From positions 5,006,194-5,070,193 of the forward strand of contig NC_066852.1 of the NCBI RefSeq assembly GCF_001640805.2: a stretch of 64,000 nt of DNA, in the 5' to 3' direction. This DNA is from Lates calcarifer (taxonomy: Eukaryota; Chordata; Actinopteri; Centropomidae). Below, piece after piece: positions 22,922-36,200 of the stretch; the first letter of the stretch is position 1; each line of letters starts with the position of its first letter. The position numbers were made by a program, and so were the translations under genes. The notes beneath the pieces were generated by a model. The model was not told where the DNA came from. It did no database searches and saw only the letters and a list, made by a program, of their open reading frames with translations.

Positions 22922-25900
22922 GGCTTCACAGAGATCCTCTCACTTGCTAACAAGGTGAGTCTGCAGTCCATGATGCCAGAGCTCAATTAAAGATGCTGAT
23001 ACATAGTTCAAACAAGATAGCACTTATTTGAGCATTTAGATGGCACAGTAGTAGAAAGCAGAGTCAGACTGTCGAAATATTCATGAGGGTCTTATGTTGT
23101 TAAAGCTATATTCAGTGCTAACATAACATAAAGTTATGTTAATATACACCAACATTACCTGCTCATACTGTAGCACAAATTGAGACCGCAACAGTGAAAT
23201 GTCTAGTCCCCACAAACAAGAATCCCATATAATTTTTTCTCTAAAATAAATTCTGATGTGTGGAAGTTAGAAATCCAAATTGCACAGAGAATCAATAGCC
23301 TTTGGCTAACTGCAGCAAGCTAGTCCTCCAATGAGAAACTCTTAAGAATAACAGAACTTATGGCAAAAATAAGTTTTTTCACAATCTCCACTTCTACCAG
23401 CAATAAAGGGAGAGTTGTATAATTAAGGTGTAATTCAAATCCACAGAGTTGGCTCCATTTTGAGCTGACAAAGTGCAAAATGTCCAAGTGGAGCTTTAAC
23501 ATTGATTTTGCATTCTGGGGCTAACAGAAGGAAAACGTTTATTCTGAGAAAATCCAAAAGCAGTCCTATTTGCAGTGGCAAATTACTGATGCCTGTTGAT
23601 CTGGACATGCTTTGTCAGGCACAAAAGAAACATGGTGCTTGATGTGCAAATGTGTTCAGCAAGTTAGCAGTGGTTAGTCATGTGACAAAGTCTAAACACT
23701 GCGAACACTGTACTGTACTTGGCTGCTGCTGAAGGCAGATATGTGCACACAGAGGTAACCGTTTTTATTGGAACTTGTAAAAAGTTGCATACACTCCTCC
23801 AAAAATATATATGCATATATAATATTAATAACAGTTCAACCATGTATCTGTGAAGTAATTATCTTTAAGTAAATTCCTCAGTATTTACCAGTATGAAGAC
23901 CTCCACTTTGCTGTGGAGACCATGGTCTTATAGACAAGGAAGTAGAGAAGGTCACAAGTTCAAGTTACTGTTCAAGTGTTGCCTGCAGTCCCAAGATGAA
24001 GTTGGAGTAAAAGATAAGGTACAAATAAGGTAAGAACATGTGTCAGTGTTTAAATTTAAGTGACTAATGAGGATTTCAAATACATAGGTTAAGAGTATAC
24101 CGTCACCATAGTAGGGTAAATAACAAAGTATGATGACCGTGTGATGCCTATACACCCTGTGATAACAGACATCTTCAGAGTAAGTTGATGTGGCACTTCT
24201 ATGATCGATCTGTACTGCTCATCAAATTCTTACAGGTGTACAACTTAAAATACTTCTACCTCAGGCAGAAATAAAGCAAGCTTGTATGGCGTTTTTTGAC
24301 AAAGAAATACAAAAATAAAATAAAATGGCCATTGTGCATTCACTTTTGAGAGGGCCTCTAACTTCACTTCATCTGTTTCTGACTGATGTGAAATCATTAG
24401 GGTACCAGACTTCAATATCAAATCATCAAATAAAACTTAACAGCTGTGCATCAGTCAAGCTTCATCCTGCACTGCACACAACAAATCTGACTAAAATTGT
24501 TATTTATATAATCATTGTTGAGGCTCACTAAATGTCTCAACACTGAACTTCAAACTCTTTACACCTCTGTATTTTTAGTTTATTACATTTTGGAAAATTT
24601 GCATAATGGAAAGTTCTGCTGCTATGGCTTCGAGCATTCCTTGTTCACACAGACAACTGTCAGCTGGGTTACCTCAAAGACAAAGCCTGAAAGTTCTGAA
24701 TGTTTAAGGAGCCCATTTTTCTATATGATTTCTATACAGATATATGGACATGTAGCCTCCATGGACACTGTATTTCCCGATGCCACTGTAAAGAGTGAGT
24801 GAGTTTTGTAGATTGGAGCAATGTATGTATGATGGTAATATTTAGATTTATGTTTACATCCCACTCTGTATTAATAAATAATTTGCTGCAGTTTGCCAAG
24901 TTTTTACACCTTATTTTCACATGTAATTTTAATCACATTCATTTGAATGAATAAGTGATTAAGTGATTAAGTCAATTCAGGCCATCTATGTTGAATTGAC
25001 ATTAGAAGAGGCTCTATAACTCTTGTAGTGATTTGATAAATTGAATGTGGATTTTCCTTTTGTTTTTCTCTCTCTCCTGCCAAAAACACTGAAAATAATG
25101 TAACCAAAAAAGAAGGATGCACTTTTGATGACAGTCATAACCCTAGTCCCCTTTGGAAAGGAAAATCTTACCATCTTACAACCAAAGCATCAAAAGCATA
25201 GAATGAACTTTTAGAAAAAGACAGATTGTCAGGGCTGTGTTGAAGTTGTGTCTGGGACTGTGTATTTTAAATAGTTCATCAGTCTTATTCTCAATCTGAT
25301 TTTTTCACATTAGCAAACTGAATCAGATTTACAGTGCTGTGAAAATATTATATCAATGTTCTTTAGAGGAAAAATACAAATTACAAGTTACTTCCTCTCA
25401 GGCATGCCCAGAAGTTGTGTGCATGTCAGTGGCTATCATACTGTTAACCACTGTCTTTATGATGTATTCATTGCAACTTGTAACAAATGACATGAAGTTT
25501 TTGATGATTCTTGTTGTGGTGCTGGCTCTTTGAAGACAGCTCAGTGTGTCGGGGCTTGAAATGGCAAGGCTGTGAGTAAACCAAATGACATTATGTGAGG
25601 ATGTGACACACTAATGACTGAAAGTTGACCTTTTCAATGTGATGCAATGCAACGTCAGAAGCAACCACTGCATGAATAGTCTAGATTAGTATAACAGATG
25701 GTTCACTAAAGTGATGCTGCAATTAAGAATCTATTCATCTTGAACAGTTGTTTTGTTTGTCCTTCATAGTTTCAACATTGTCACTGGTTCTAACTGAAGA
25801 AATGATTTGCTGGACTGAAGATTGGCACAAGGGCTCTGTTCCAAATAATGTTATAAAGAGAAAAGATTTAAGCAGCTGTCATATGAAAGATGGAGTTAAT

Positions 25901-26470
25901 TTCACATTTGGTCTGGAGCAAATGTTTTGATTTCATTCTTTCAGATTTTCAGACAGCTGAAAAACAAGGAGCTGTTTTGAACTGAAAAGTCCCATCTTTC
26001 CTTTTGTGTTTTTATAACCAGGATGTTTGCCTTGTTTGATCCTGACAACTCGAAGCTCCAGGGCCATCAACCAAGGGTAAAATGTTCAATGCTGCTGTCT
26101 GGGAAAAATGCTGTGAAAAGATATGCACAATGGAGAATGTATTCGTAATGTGTTTTTGTGCGCGCCTGTATGTCATCTGTATTTGTGATGCTTCCCAGTG
26201 CCACAGAAAAAGCCTTTTCTCTGTTTGGCTATTGGAGTAAAACTGGCAGTTTCTCTGTACAATGAAAGTGAACACATTGGCTTTCTAGTAGAATTTTCTC
26301 CAAAGCAGAACGACTTTGTAATTGTCAGCAATATTGAGCCAAAAACATAATCAACTTTTGAATACACCTGGCACTGGTGAGCTGTCCCAGCACACAATGG
26401 TTTCCTCCCCATAGACTGGACATAAACATGTGCACACACAGAAATCCTTTTAACTACAGGCATGAACACA
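22922..26470. other. Unique intronic sequence
   Basis: AT-rich non-coding DNA. A short tandem (AAGTGATT) doublet lies near 24952-24972. Frames of 60-95 codons at 23952-24155, 24325-24802 and 25339-25533 look random. Confidence 0.45.
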
Positions 26471-26471
26471 T

Positions 26472-26502
<31 letters not shown>

Positions 26503-26531
26503 ATTTACCAATCTCCCTTTTGCTCTCTATG

Positions 26532-26570
<39 letters not shown>
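26471..26570. repeat. Paired (CA)n microsatellites
   Basis: Two CA arrays (about 26471-26502 and 26532-26570) are separated by about 30 bp of unique sequence. They give spurious His-Thr-rich frames on the plus strand and Val-Cys-rich ones on the minus strand. Confidence 0.93.
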
Positions 26571-26573
<3 letters not shown>

Positions 26574-26574
26574 A

Positions 26575-26965
26575 TCACACCTGCATTTAGGAGGATTTCA
26601 GGCAGCCTGAGTCTCCAAACCAGCATCCGAGTTTCCTTTAATTACAAGCCAGGCCATAATAGGGGATGGAGGAACTATTTCCTGTTCCCCGTGGGCAATC
26701 TAGGAGGCTACAAATTGAAGATGATTCCTACACATGGCCTAGATTCTGCCTGCAGTCAAATTCCCCTCTGCCCTGTGTAACAGCTTATCATTGTGCAATA
26801 ACAATGTCAGAGAATAGTGCACCTGACGCTCAGCCCATCCTCCCCCCAGATTCTTGTTATCTATCATCATGTTGTGCTCTCTCTCACAGCAAAGGCAAAC
26901 ACCTGGATTGGTGGAGTATGATTGAAATTCCTAGCCATGTATTAGACAGAAAATGTTACACGCAG
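26575..26965. promoter_or_regulatory. Candidate conserved non-coding element
   Basis: A repeat-free block of nearly 400 bp directly after the CA arrays, balanced in composition. Frames exist on the plus strand (26520-26780, 26666-26983) but two overlapping frames in the same stretch argue against coding. Confidence 0.27.
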
Positions 26966-27019
26966 TCTAAAAACCTTTACTGACATGTACAAGGTGGCTT
27001 AATGAAAGAATATACTTAA

Positions 27020-27260
27020 CCCCGTCTTTAAATGGAATAAAATGAAATCTGAAGCAGCCATTTGCTTCTCAGCAAAGTCTATTCAGCTCTACTGGGGGAT
27101 TTCGGGAGCAGCTCCTCCTCTGGGCTCAGTTAAGGTTTGGTGATTAGGGGCTGCTGCTGAGTTCACCATGTGTGAGGCTAAGTCTGTTCAGCATCTGGCT
27201 GGAGACTTGTCAGTCGCTTTCATTTTTATAGTAATTTCCCTTTGCTCAGGGAAAGAACTT
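27020..27260. promoter_or_regulatory. Candidate conserved non-coding element
   Basis: Continues the complex block upstream with GC-richer runs such as GGGAGCAGCTCCTCCTCTGG and repeated GCTGCTGCT/CTGGCTGG-like words. No coding frame is supported. Confidence 0.25.
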
Positions 27261-27789
27261 GGGTGTTTATCCAACAATGTACAGATCACTGTGATTGCTA
27301 GTTTCTGCAGCAAGCATGGAATGCATGGTGCCTGCATGCCATGCTAGTTCCTGCAGTATAGTAAGTGTCATAAATTATCCAAACCTCCCATTATGAAAGG
27401 TTCTTACTGTGCTTAAAGAAAAATCATTAACCTACTGGTGAGCTGTTGACCCCAATCTTGAACTCTAATGTAGACATGAGAAAGAATAAAACAGCTCCTA
27501 GCTACACAGACTTGTAAGCTGTCAACACATCCAAAGTAAAACAGCTTCAAAGAAAAGCAAGAGGAGGAAAGAGCAGCTGCAAAAACCCATGAGGCAGTGA
27601 AACTGAAGGCAAAAGGCCATCATTCCCCTCGCCTGTGCATCCTGCCAGTCTGCCTCTGCCACCTCCCTGACAACTTGTCCTCTGGTCAATCAAAGACCCA
27701 TTCAACCTTGGAGTATAAGTTAATACCAGGCATGGCACTTCAGCTTTCCCAGTCACACAGGTAAGACTGAGATGCGTCTTTTCGTGGCT

Positions 27790-28030
27790 CGTCGGTGGGC
27801 CTGAAAACGCTGTTTATTCTGTCACTGAGTGGACATCATGCCTGCTGTTCTATTTAAGCTGTCAAGCATCGCAGCCTCAAAACAAGCCCAGCTGGCTCCC
27901 CACGAGCCTTCCACAGTAAGATTGATGACGGGAAGCCTGGCAGAGTGAGGCCAATACAGACAAGCCTTTGTGTCGTTCTGTATGTACACATCATATTCTC
28001 TCATTCCACTGGAGGATCAGCAACAGCAGA
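27790..28030. other. Complex unique block, possible regulatory element
   Basis: Higher GC than its surroundings, with one 60-codon minus-strand frame of no recognisable family. I considered whether it could be the next IgLON exon and found none of the expected Ig motifs. Confidence 0.25.
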
Positions 28031-30461
28031 TTAAATGACAGAATGAATTTCCATCAGACCATACACATTCATTCAAGTGAATTTGTGTAACCATTCAATA
28101 TAATATGGAATTAATTATGCATGCTTGTATCCATCTCTGTAATGCCATCCTGGTACTGTAGAATAGAACATAATTGATATATTCATGCATTAAAATCATA
28201 TTTTATCACATTGTCAGATAGTAAGCATGTTTTGTCTTTTGTAATTTAGCATTTATTGTAAATTAGATTTGATATATAAAATTGCCTTTTAAAGAGCCAT
28301 TAAGTCAAATGTATCAACACTTTAATTCACCAAATACATTTGTAGTGTAGAGACAGCGGTGATGTTTATCAGTTCCAATGATTTAACCATTGCTTGACAA
28401 AGGTGTTTGCTGTTGTCTGGTTTTTAATATCCACTTTCCACATTCCACAATAGCTCTCCTTCCAAAATAATAATAATTAAAAAAACATTTATTGTTCTAA
28501 TATAATGCATCTCTAAGCATGTACCTTTTTAAGCATAGAGTCTACTGACTTCTAACGCATTTAACTAATGTGTAGAAGTGTTTGAGTGTAGAAGTGTGGT
28601 GACTGAACAGATTTAGTGTAGTGCCTGATATGCGGTTTTAACAAAGGCACCATAGCCACACATTAAATTAACATAAAATGTAATGTGACTGCATCTTTTT
28701 TGCCACTGTCTGCAGCGTACTTCACTTGCTTATCCACAATGACTGTACATAGTTAAACATTGTATTACCTCTAAAATCCAAAACAGTATTATGGATTCAG
28801 CTCCAGAAAAAGTCCAAATTCTAATTCCCACATCCATATGGCTTCAAGGGTCCCTGAGGGACCACATGCCATAAATTAAGTCATCTCATTTGTGCTGACA
28901 AAGTGTGAAAGCTACCATCAAATGTATGAGAAACAGTTTTGCATGCATGTCCTGTCCATCGTTGGATTCAACCCTGGCTTTAAACCTCTTGCTAAAGGAC
29001 AGCAGTTGAAAATCAGCCAGTTGGCAAACACTAGCATATTTAAAGAGATGTATTATCAGTGAACATAGTATGGCCTTAGACAACAACAACAACAACAAAA
29101 AAGGAAAGCTACAATTAAGCATCTGTTTCTTTCCAAACCAAGACATTTTCCTTTAAATGTCCCTTTTTATACTGATAGGACTGAAATATATGTCAGAGAG
29201 TGCTGCAAATACTTCTGCTGCTCACCATATTTAGTTCAGGATTATACTTTGTTAACGTGCAGGTCACACTGACATCAGTCATAATCAAAAAAGGGGACAT
29301 TTTAATAGTTGCAAGACTACTCAGCTGTCACTTACAGTTTTCAGATGATTCCCCAAACTCACTGCAGATATGTGAAATGAGTTTGTGAAATGTTTGGGTA
29401 TCATCTTCTCAAATTTGGAAGTTATTGAAGATGCTTGACTTTATTCCATATTGTACTACTTCACATAGACATGTGCCACCGTACCTATCATGTGATGCTG
29501 GTGACTGCATCACATGATGCACAAAACTATCATAACAACTAAATGTCCTTGTCTGGAATAACTAATGATATTTGTTGATGGGCTATTTTTTCTGTAATGT
29601 ATATGATTGGAAAAAAGCTTTTGAATACAAAAAGGTGATCAGTTGTTAGTGAATAATGTTTACTAAGAAGTGTTGACACAGTTTCAAACATTAATTTGAA
29701 AATATTCCAGTACCTACTTATACTATAAAAGCATGACTTGTTTGTGATTTTAAAACATTTAAATTTTTATGTTGTATGATTAACTAAAAATGCTTCAGTT
29801 TCAACCCCTATTATGTTCAATTCATGAAAGCCTTTAACTTTTAATGTAATGTATGCTCTTCTCATGAAGCCAGTGTATAATAAAACTCTTATATTACATC
29901 TGTGGTTTGTTTGAAATGAAGAGCTACAACATTAGCATGAGCAGTAATAGCCACAACAGCTGACCACCTATAGAGAGTTATATTTCATTAACTGAAGATC
30001 AAGTGGAAAAATTGTCATGCTTATCTGACCAGTAATTACTGGAAAAGGAGTAAATCCAACAGAATGATGAATGATTGCTATTAAAAAGAGACTGGTATAG
30101 GTTAAGGAAATATTACGGAAAAATTGCATTATGTATTATATTATATATCTTTAACTGATATATCTTTAACTGACATATCGATTATCACTAAAAGGTCTTG
30201 GTGAACATGATTTTCAGATACTTCACTGTAACAGATGGGAGCATGAAGTCCTATTAATGTTACAGTTGATGTTTCACAGATATTACTCAGAAGTGTGTCA
30301 TGGCACACATGCTGAGAGTAATACGGAGGTGGCCAGCACATTAAGTGGAGAGAGACACAGCGCAGTGGTGTGACACACTAGTCCTGATGGATATTTGGTT
30401 TCTACATTTTAACACATAAAGGTCAACAAGTTACTGTGGATGTATGTTTGATCATCAAGTA
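28031..30461. other. Unique intronic sequence
   Basis: AT-rich DNA with no gene. A 15-bp unit (ATATCTTTAACTGAT) is tandemly doubled with one change at 30145-30174. Confidence 0.45.
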
Positions 30462-30790
30462 CAGTGGCTTCAGAAAGTATTCTGAACACTTTTTGCACAC
30501 TGTGTGTTATAAATGCAGCTCTAATTGGATGCAACTGGTCGAATTACATCAATTAATCAGTCTATACTCAACACTCCATAATGTTTTAGAAATTTTTGCA
30601 GATTTATTAAAAATTAAATGGTGAAATCTCTTATTTACAAAAACATTCAGACCCTTAATGCAGTACTTGGTAGAAGCCCCTTTGGCAGCAATTACAGCTT
30701 TGAGTCTTCTGGGCTAAGTCTCTACAAGCTTTGCATACATGGATTTGGGCCGTTTATCCTATTCTTCCTGACAGATCCTCTCAAGCTCCA
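30462..30790 (+). mobile_element. Truncated 5' end of a Tc1-like DNA transposon
   Basis: It starts at a TA with CAGTGGCTTCAGAAAGTATT, followed by TTTTTGCAGATTTATTAAAA, ATTCAGACCCTTAATGCAGT, GGCAGCAATTACAGC, TTTGAGTCTTCTGGG and AGATCCTCTCAAGCTCC. These are in the same order as the left end of a well-known Tc1-type element of fish (inverted repeat start CAGT...GAAAGTATTCAGACCCC). The similarity stops near 30790, before the transposase frame. The right end was not found, so the copy is dead. Confidence 0.85.
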
Positions 30791-32460
30791 TTAACGCTGA
30801 TTCGTGTGAGCATTGTCTTCTTCCAGCAATGGATTCACAGCAATGCAAACATAAAATGCAGAGAAGAATGTCTCTCTTCCAACACAGAGCACAGACTTTG
30901 TTTACCTTTTGTTCTAGTCCCACTAGTCAGGCTAGGAACACATGAGCCTTTCACATGCACACTGTTGAAAGGTTTTCACAATTTGGTTTTGAAATCTCTC
31001 TGTAACACTCATAGTATCTTTACCTTTCCTACACCTGTGCTGCACAAGCTACAATGCTGGCACATCTCCACAGCCTACACACCCCTGAGGGGCCACTCAC
31101 ACTTCTTTAAACCCGCTAAATCACTGCCCATACACATTCCTCTTCCCCTACCTTCCTATACTACTTCTGTAGGTGGTTTTGTGTGTTTGGGTACCAAGAA
31201 AAGCCTGTGATACTGATGGAAGATGTAGGAGACATGCTATGCTTCAGATCTATGAAAGCTGGCTGGCTGACAAAAGCTATTGTAGTTGTGTAATGCAGAA
31301 AGCTACAGTCTAAATTAAGTGGAGACACTTAGTAGTCGATAAGAATGACTTTTCACACAACATATCATTAATTTACCCCCCAAAAAATATAGGCTCCAGT
31401 TTCAAGCATGACAGCACATATATTGACATCTTGTGGCAAATACAGTGCTCTCCTTTCTTCCCTTCATCCATTAACTTTGATGTCTCCACATGCTACAGTG
31501 GCATCACTCTGTGTATCTCTATTCACTGTCACTTTGTTGCCAGACCTTCTACAGCCAAATTGGCCTTCTACTCTGGGGCTTCTTTAATGAGGAGATCTCT
31601 AGCAGAAAGCTCGCTGCCTCCCAGTAAGTGGTTTCTTAAATTATTCTGGAGGTTGTTAATCCAGAGGATTGGCTGTTGATAGGCAGACTAGCACTCTCTG
31701 TCCAATGGCACATATAAAAACACAAGTAAACTTTTCTGCCCAAATACGCTTTTTTTTCTCATCGCAACATCATCAGTAGAATGAATCATTATCTCAGTTG
31801 TATGTGAACTAGATGACATGTCAGACCATTCAAATTATGCAATGAAAAACAAGAAAAAAAGAAATCAGTGCTTGTTTTTAATAGATGATGATAGCATTTT
31901 AAAGTACCCCCATATACGGTATACCATGTGATCAGAAGAAAATACAAATGAACAAAAAACAAGTTTATAGACACCAATTTAAAAGAGCCCTCGGGTCATC
32001 TGACAGTTCATCCTTCCCTTCCTGTCTGATATACTGCATTTCAGACTTTGCCGTTTTAATATATTTTATAAATCAGCTTAGCTGTGCAGTCCCATATGAA
32101 GTACAATATGTTCTCTTGCTCAGTTTTTAATTACACATCGCATATTGTTGATTTGGTATGCAGCTCTTGTCACTGAATATTTATTCAATTTGTTTAATGA
32201 AAGAAATGATCTGTAATGGTATCCTCAAACAAAGATTAATACTAGCCAAACTGTAATTAGTAGCTCTGTAAAGTGGCTGTTCAGGAGGATGCTCACTGCC
32301 ACAATATGGAAAAAGCAATTAGTTGAGTTAGATCTCAGTGGGTGGAGTCAAAGAACTTTCCATTACAAATCATATGAAAACCTTTACCAAGGAAACATTT
32401 AAGGTCAAGAGAACCCTATGACTCCAAATAAGCAGAAGAGCTGTTTATCTAGGGATGGCA
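30791..32460. other. Unique intronic sequence holding the longest chance frame
   Basis: A 159-codon frame (30731-31210) begins inside the Tc1 fragment and runs into unrelated sequence. It has no recognisable domain, and no start context or neighbouring exon supports it. The rest (to 32460) is AT-rich with no feature. Confidence 0.45.
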
Positions 32461-32910
32461 GTGTTGGTCTGTCAGTTGGTCCACCACTTTGGTCCAAACT
32501 AATATATCCTAACAACCAGTGGATGGATTGCTATTAAATTTGGTATGATGTGTCCAGAGCCTGAATCCTAATGGTCATTGTTCAGGCTGCAGCTTGTGGT
32601 GCTGTTGCATCATATGCATTAAAGCATACTAACAGGTGCTTCTGTTTTTTGTACACCCCATTCATATCAGTGTTGGCAGGGTAAATAACGGAAACACCTC
32701 TCTGTATGATGCAATGCAGTTCAACGATTGAACTAAACGCTGCACATAGTAAACATTACACCTGCTAAACATCAGCATGTTAGCGCTGTCATTGTCAGCA
32801 CCCTAGCATGCTGACATTAGCATTTAGCTCAAAGCAAATCTGTGTCTAAGTATAGCCTCACAGAGCTGTTAGCATAGTTGCAGAGTCTTAGTCTTTTTGA
32901 ACAGGGGCCT
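32461..32910 (+). repeat. Dispersed percomorph repeat, long copy
   Basis: It opens with GTCTGTCAGTTGGTCCACCA and CTTTGGTCCAAACTA, then TGGATGGATTG. It continues to ACATCAGCATGTTAGCGCTG, CTAGCATGCTGACATTAGC, ATTTAGCTCAAAGCA and CCTCACAGAGCTGTTAGCAT. I know this order of words from a very common non-coding percomorph repeat. The same family has a short fragment at 1425-1490. Confidence 0.75.
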
Positions 32911-33012
32911 GTTTGCCAGATATAGTCTCCGTGAAATTGTGTACTGTGTAACAGCTTTTCAACCATCTTTGTATCATTTACCATAACCTACATATATTGT
33001 CAGGATGCCACC

Positions 33013-33260
33013 CAGTCCCCAAGAAATGACAGTTATATACAACCAATTTTACAACAGGAAGCATGTTTTGTAGAGAATGCAATTGCAACCATATTTCATT
33101 TTCTATTAACATAATGAGGTCATATTGTTAATTTATATATTTGGCAAGTTGCAAATATGATGGTACTGAACACTTCAGTAAAATGTTCACATACAACATG
33201 TTTGTTTCCTGAACACTTGGTTAAGGTGAGGAAAAAAATCCTAGTCTGGTCTCTGTGTCT
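33013..33260 (+). mobile_element. MITE-like repeat, copy 3 (degenerate)
   Basis: CAGTCCCCAAGAAATGACAG, GCATGTTTTGTAGAGAATGC, TTTCTATTAACATAATG and CTTGGTTAAGGTGAGGAAAA correspond in order to copy 1 at 10667. It lacks the downstream CTAAACCACAGA segment and the right inverted repeat. Confidence 0.6.
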
Positions 33261-36200
33261 CGTGTACACCAACCATCCACCCCAACCACATTCTGGAGAC
33301 TCCACTGCCATTAATAAATGCAGCGTGTCATTCATGCATCTATTCAGTCAAATAAATAGATTAAAACAAATTAATATATAGCAGTTGCATCTTATTGAAA
33401 CTGAGTCTGCAATTGCATTGTCTTATCTAGTAAGTATTTTGCACTTGTTTAGATTTAGTCTAGATTATGCTGGCATAAGACCAAAGCCCAGTAAATGTTT
33501 CTTTATGACAAATGGCTGGACTAAGAGCTGGGGTTTATATGATAAGTACCAGCCTTTAGAGATCAATCATGTACTTCACAGCTACAATTTCAACACAGCC
33601 AACATGTTGATAGCAAGAGTACTATTTAAACTACTGTATGAAAACTAACTTATAGTTTAATGGTAGATGAGCAGAAAATGTGTTTCGATGATTTTAGAAC
33701 TAACAGGTGCAAAAAATTGACTTTAACAGCATGAACTCACACCACAGTAGGCCAAAGTAGCATAAGCACGGTTACATGTGGTATATTGGACCATTGAATC
33801 CCAATTGATTAAAGGGCTATGAACCATCTGCCACCTTTTGAAGGCTGTACAAAGAGATTGATGATGTTTATCATGTTCCTATAAAACTCCAGAGGTGGCT
33901 TCAGAGCCAGCTCATAACTGGCCTGTAAATCGATATCTGTACAACAGACAAGGCAAAGCTGATGGAGGCATGATTTCAGTCCAGCATGTGCACGTGTGTG
34001 TGTCTCTGTGTGTACTTGTGCTACGGTCTGAAATTGAAGCATCTGCTACCAAGCACAGCCATTCCAAGTGTGGAAATAGGTTTCAAACAAACCAATAAGT
34101 AAGATGAAAATGAACTAGGCCAACTGTAGGAACATTCAAAATAAATAAATAAGGAGATATTCACATGTGGTTTCCAAGTCCAGCAGCCTCATTCTGGTCA
34201 TAGAAGGTATCAAAAATATGTACAATCATGACAATTTGGGAAGTATTCCTGCAGGATTAAGACTGGCACAAACTTATAGTGCATAAGCATTGGCTGAGTC
34301 TGAAGTGAATTTATTTAGAGTAATTCTAATTGCTTACTGAACTGTTCTTACCTCATCAGCACACCATTTATCCCCATTAAATCTGGACCATTTCATGCAG
34401 ATAAAAGTCCTTTAATTTTACTCACAGTGAATCAGTGTTGATTACTTTAAAACCCTGCGTTGCTTAGATAAGAAACACACCTACTGTCTCACTATCCGTA
34501 TACTATAAATCTTGCCCTTATCCGTTGCTCTTATCTGTCTTATTTATCAAATCTTTATTTATCTCTATCTCTCGTATTCTTGCTAATTTAGTAATTAATT
34601 AAAATTTTGCGGCAGCTACTACTGTGCAAGAAGTATTAGAAAGTGACTACAGACAAAGGACAAAGCAAGGCAGTCCTGTACTGCCAGGCTGCACTTGCAT
34701 CATTGCCAAAGTTATCTTCAAAAATCTTCAGGGATGCTCTGATTGGAAATTGTTTTGCACACACACTAAATTGTTTGTAATTAAAAGATTGGGTGATACC
34801 AAACAGATATCAATTTGGAATTGTTTGTTAGCCTTTTCAACCTATTTCCAAGTTAACAAGTTAATTTGCAATTTAGCAAGAAAGCAGAGTTTCATGTGAA
34901 TAAATCCTGTGAATATACAATGCTTAGGACTAGAATGATGATGATAATTTTGTGTTGAATTACTGATTTAGGCAAATAAGGTTGGTGTGCTGCATTCTTT
35001 GATACAAACAATATGTTCTTTGAAATGTTGCGAGTAAATTGATTAGATCCTTTCCAGACCAAACTGAGGATTTCAGTTTATGAAACTGACCCCTCCTCTG
35101 ATGGATCAAATCCATCCTTTTGATAAAGAGATTGTATATATAGCATCAGATTTTCTGCCTTTCAAACACAAAGTAGTCTCTTGTAACCTCCACTCTAATC
35201 CCTATTTAAACTAAATATCTCTGTACACTGATCAATCAGAGCATGCACAATGATTTTGGTATGCATCACTCTCTAAGAGCTGCTGAGGCCTCATGCTTTA
35301 TAAATGGTGACCTATCTTTAGTCTGCAAATACAGTCTGAAGTTAACTACAGTGAGATTAAAAGAAATTCACAGAGAGAATATCAAGTAAGTTAAGGTTTC
35401 TTCCACTATGCTACATTAACCCAGTCTGTCTGGAAATTTTTATCAAAAAAGGACAATTTTTCATTATTTTCAGAGGTTCTATCTGTTGTTCAAAGATTGC
35501 CTTTTACCATCTAATGACCATGTAAAGTAAATTGTTTCTTTTTTCAGAATAACGTGAGCACTGAAGTACAGAGCAGCATGATCAGACGTTGGTATCATGT
35601 ATAAAAAAAACATAACTCTCTCTACTTCCAGTCTTCAGATGAAACATCAAAGTTGTGAAGCTCTGCAAACTTTTTGAAGTAGTGTGCAGCTGTTTTTTAA
35701 CTTGGAGTTGATAGCGCCGCACCAATCCAAAGTGACACGGCTCATTTCACTTAAGACAAGTGTATGGATTTAGAGCAGGGCGCCTGGTGTTCCAAAAAGT
35801 TTGAGAGTGCACCAGAAAGACAGACCACTATCAAGGATTACGAAGGTGGCGCTGCCCTTGTTCCAGAGCTAATTTTATCAGATGTACTACCATGGTCAGG
35901 AAGCATTCTATTTTATTTGCCGGGCAAATGTGCCACCCGTGAGGCAGACAAATGAGTGCAATACACTTTGTGGAGAACAACATCATTGACCCTGTGCTCC
36001 CTCACAGCTATAGATTTTCTTCCAATGTGTGCTCTATATCCACGAGGGCACAAACAAGGCCTAACCAATGATTAATTTAAGCCCTTTTGTACCTGTTTAG
36101 ATATTAATCTATTGGGGCACCTTGCCAAGGTATTTCATATGTCAGAAAATTACCATACTATTTGTGCCTCCCTCCAAAATTGAAACATTATCTATTATTT

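Noticed and set aside
25331..25355. ACAGTGCTGTGAAAATATTA as another transposon end
   Set aside because: The resemblance to a transposon terminus is short and no second end or further similarity follows.
26641..26680. Minus-strand MAWLVIKG resembling VAWLNRS of IgLON exon 2
   Set aside because: Similarity stops after four residues, and no other Ig-domain motif or exon boundary follows.
27822..28004. Possible IgLON exon 2 on the minus strand
   Set aside because: The frame lacks the expected Ig motifs (VAWLNRS, AGNDKW, YDEGPYTC) and suitable splice sites.
30731..31210. 159-codon plus-strand frame as a gene
   Set aside because: It starts inside a transposon end, has no domain, signal or conserved motif, and no splice or promoter context.
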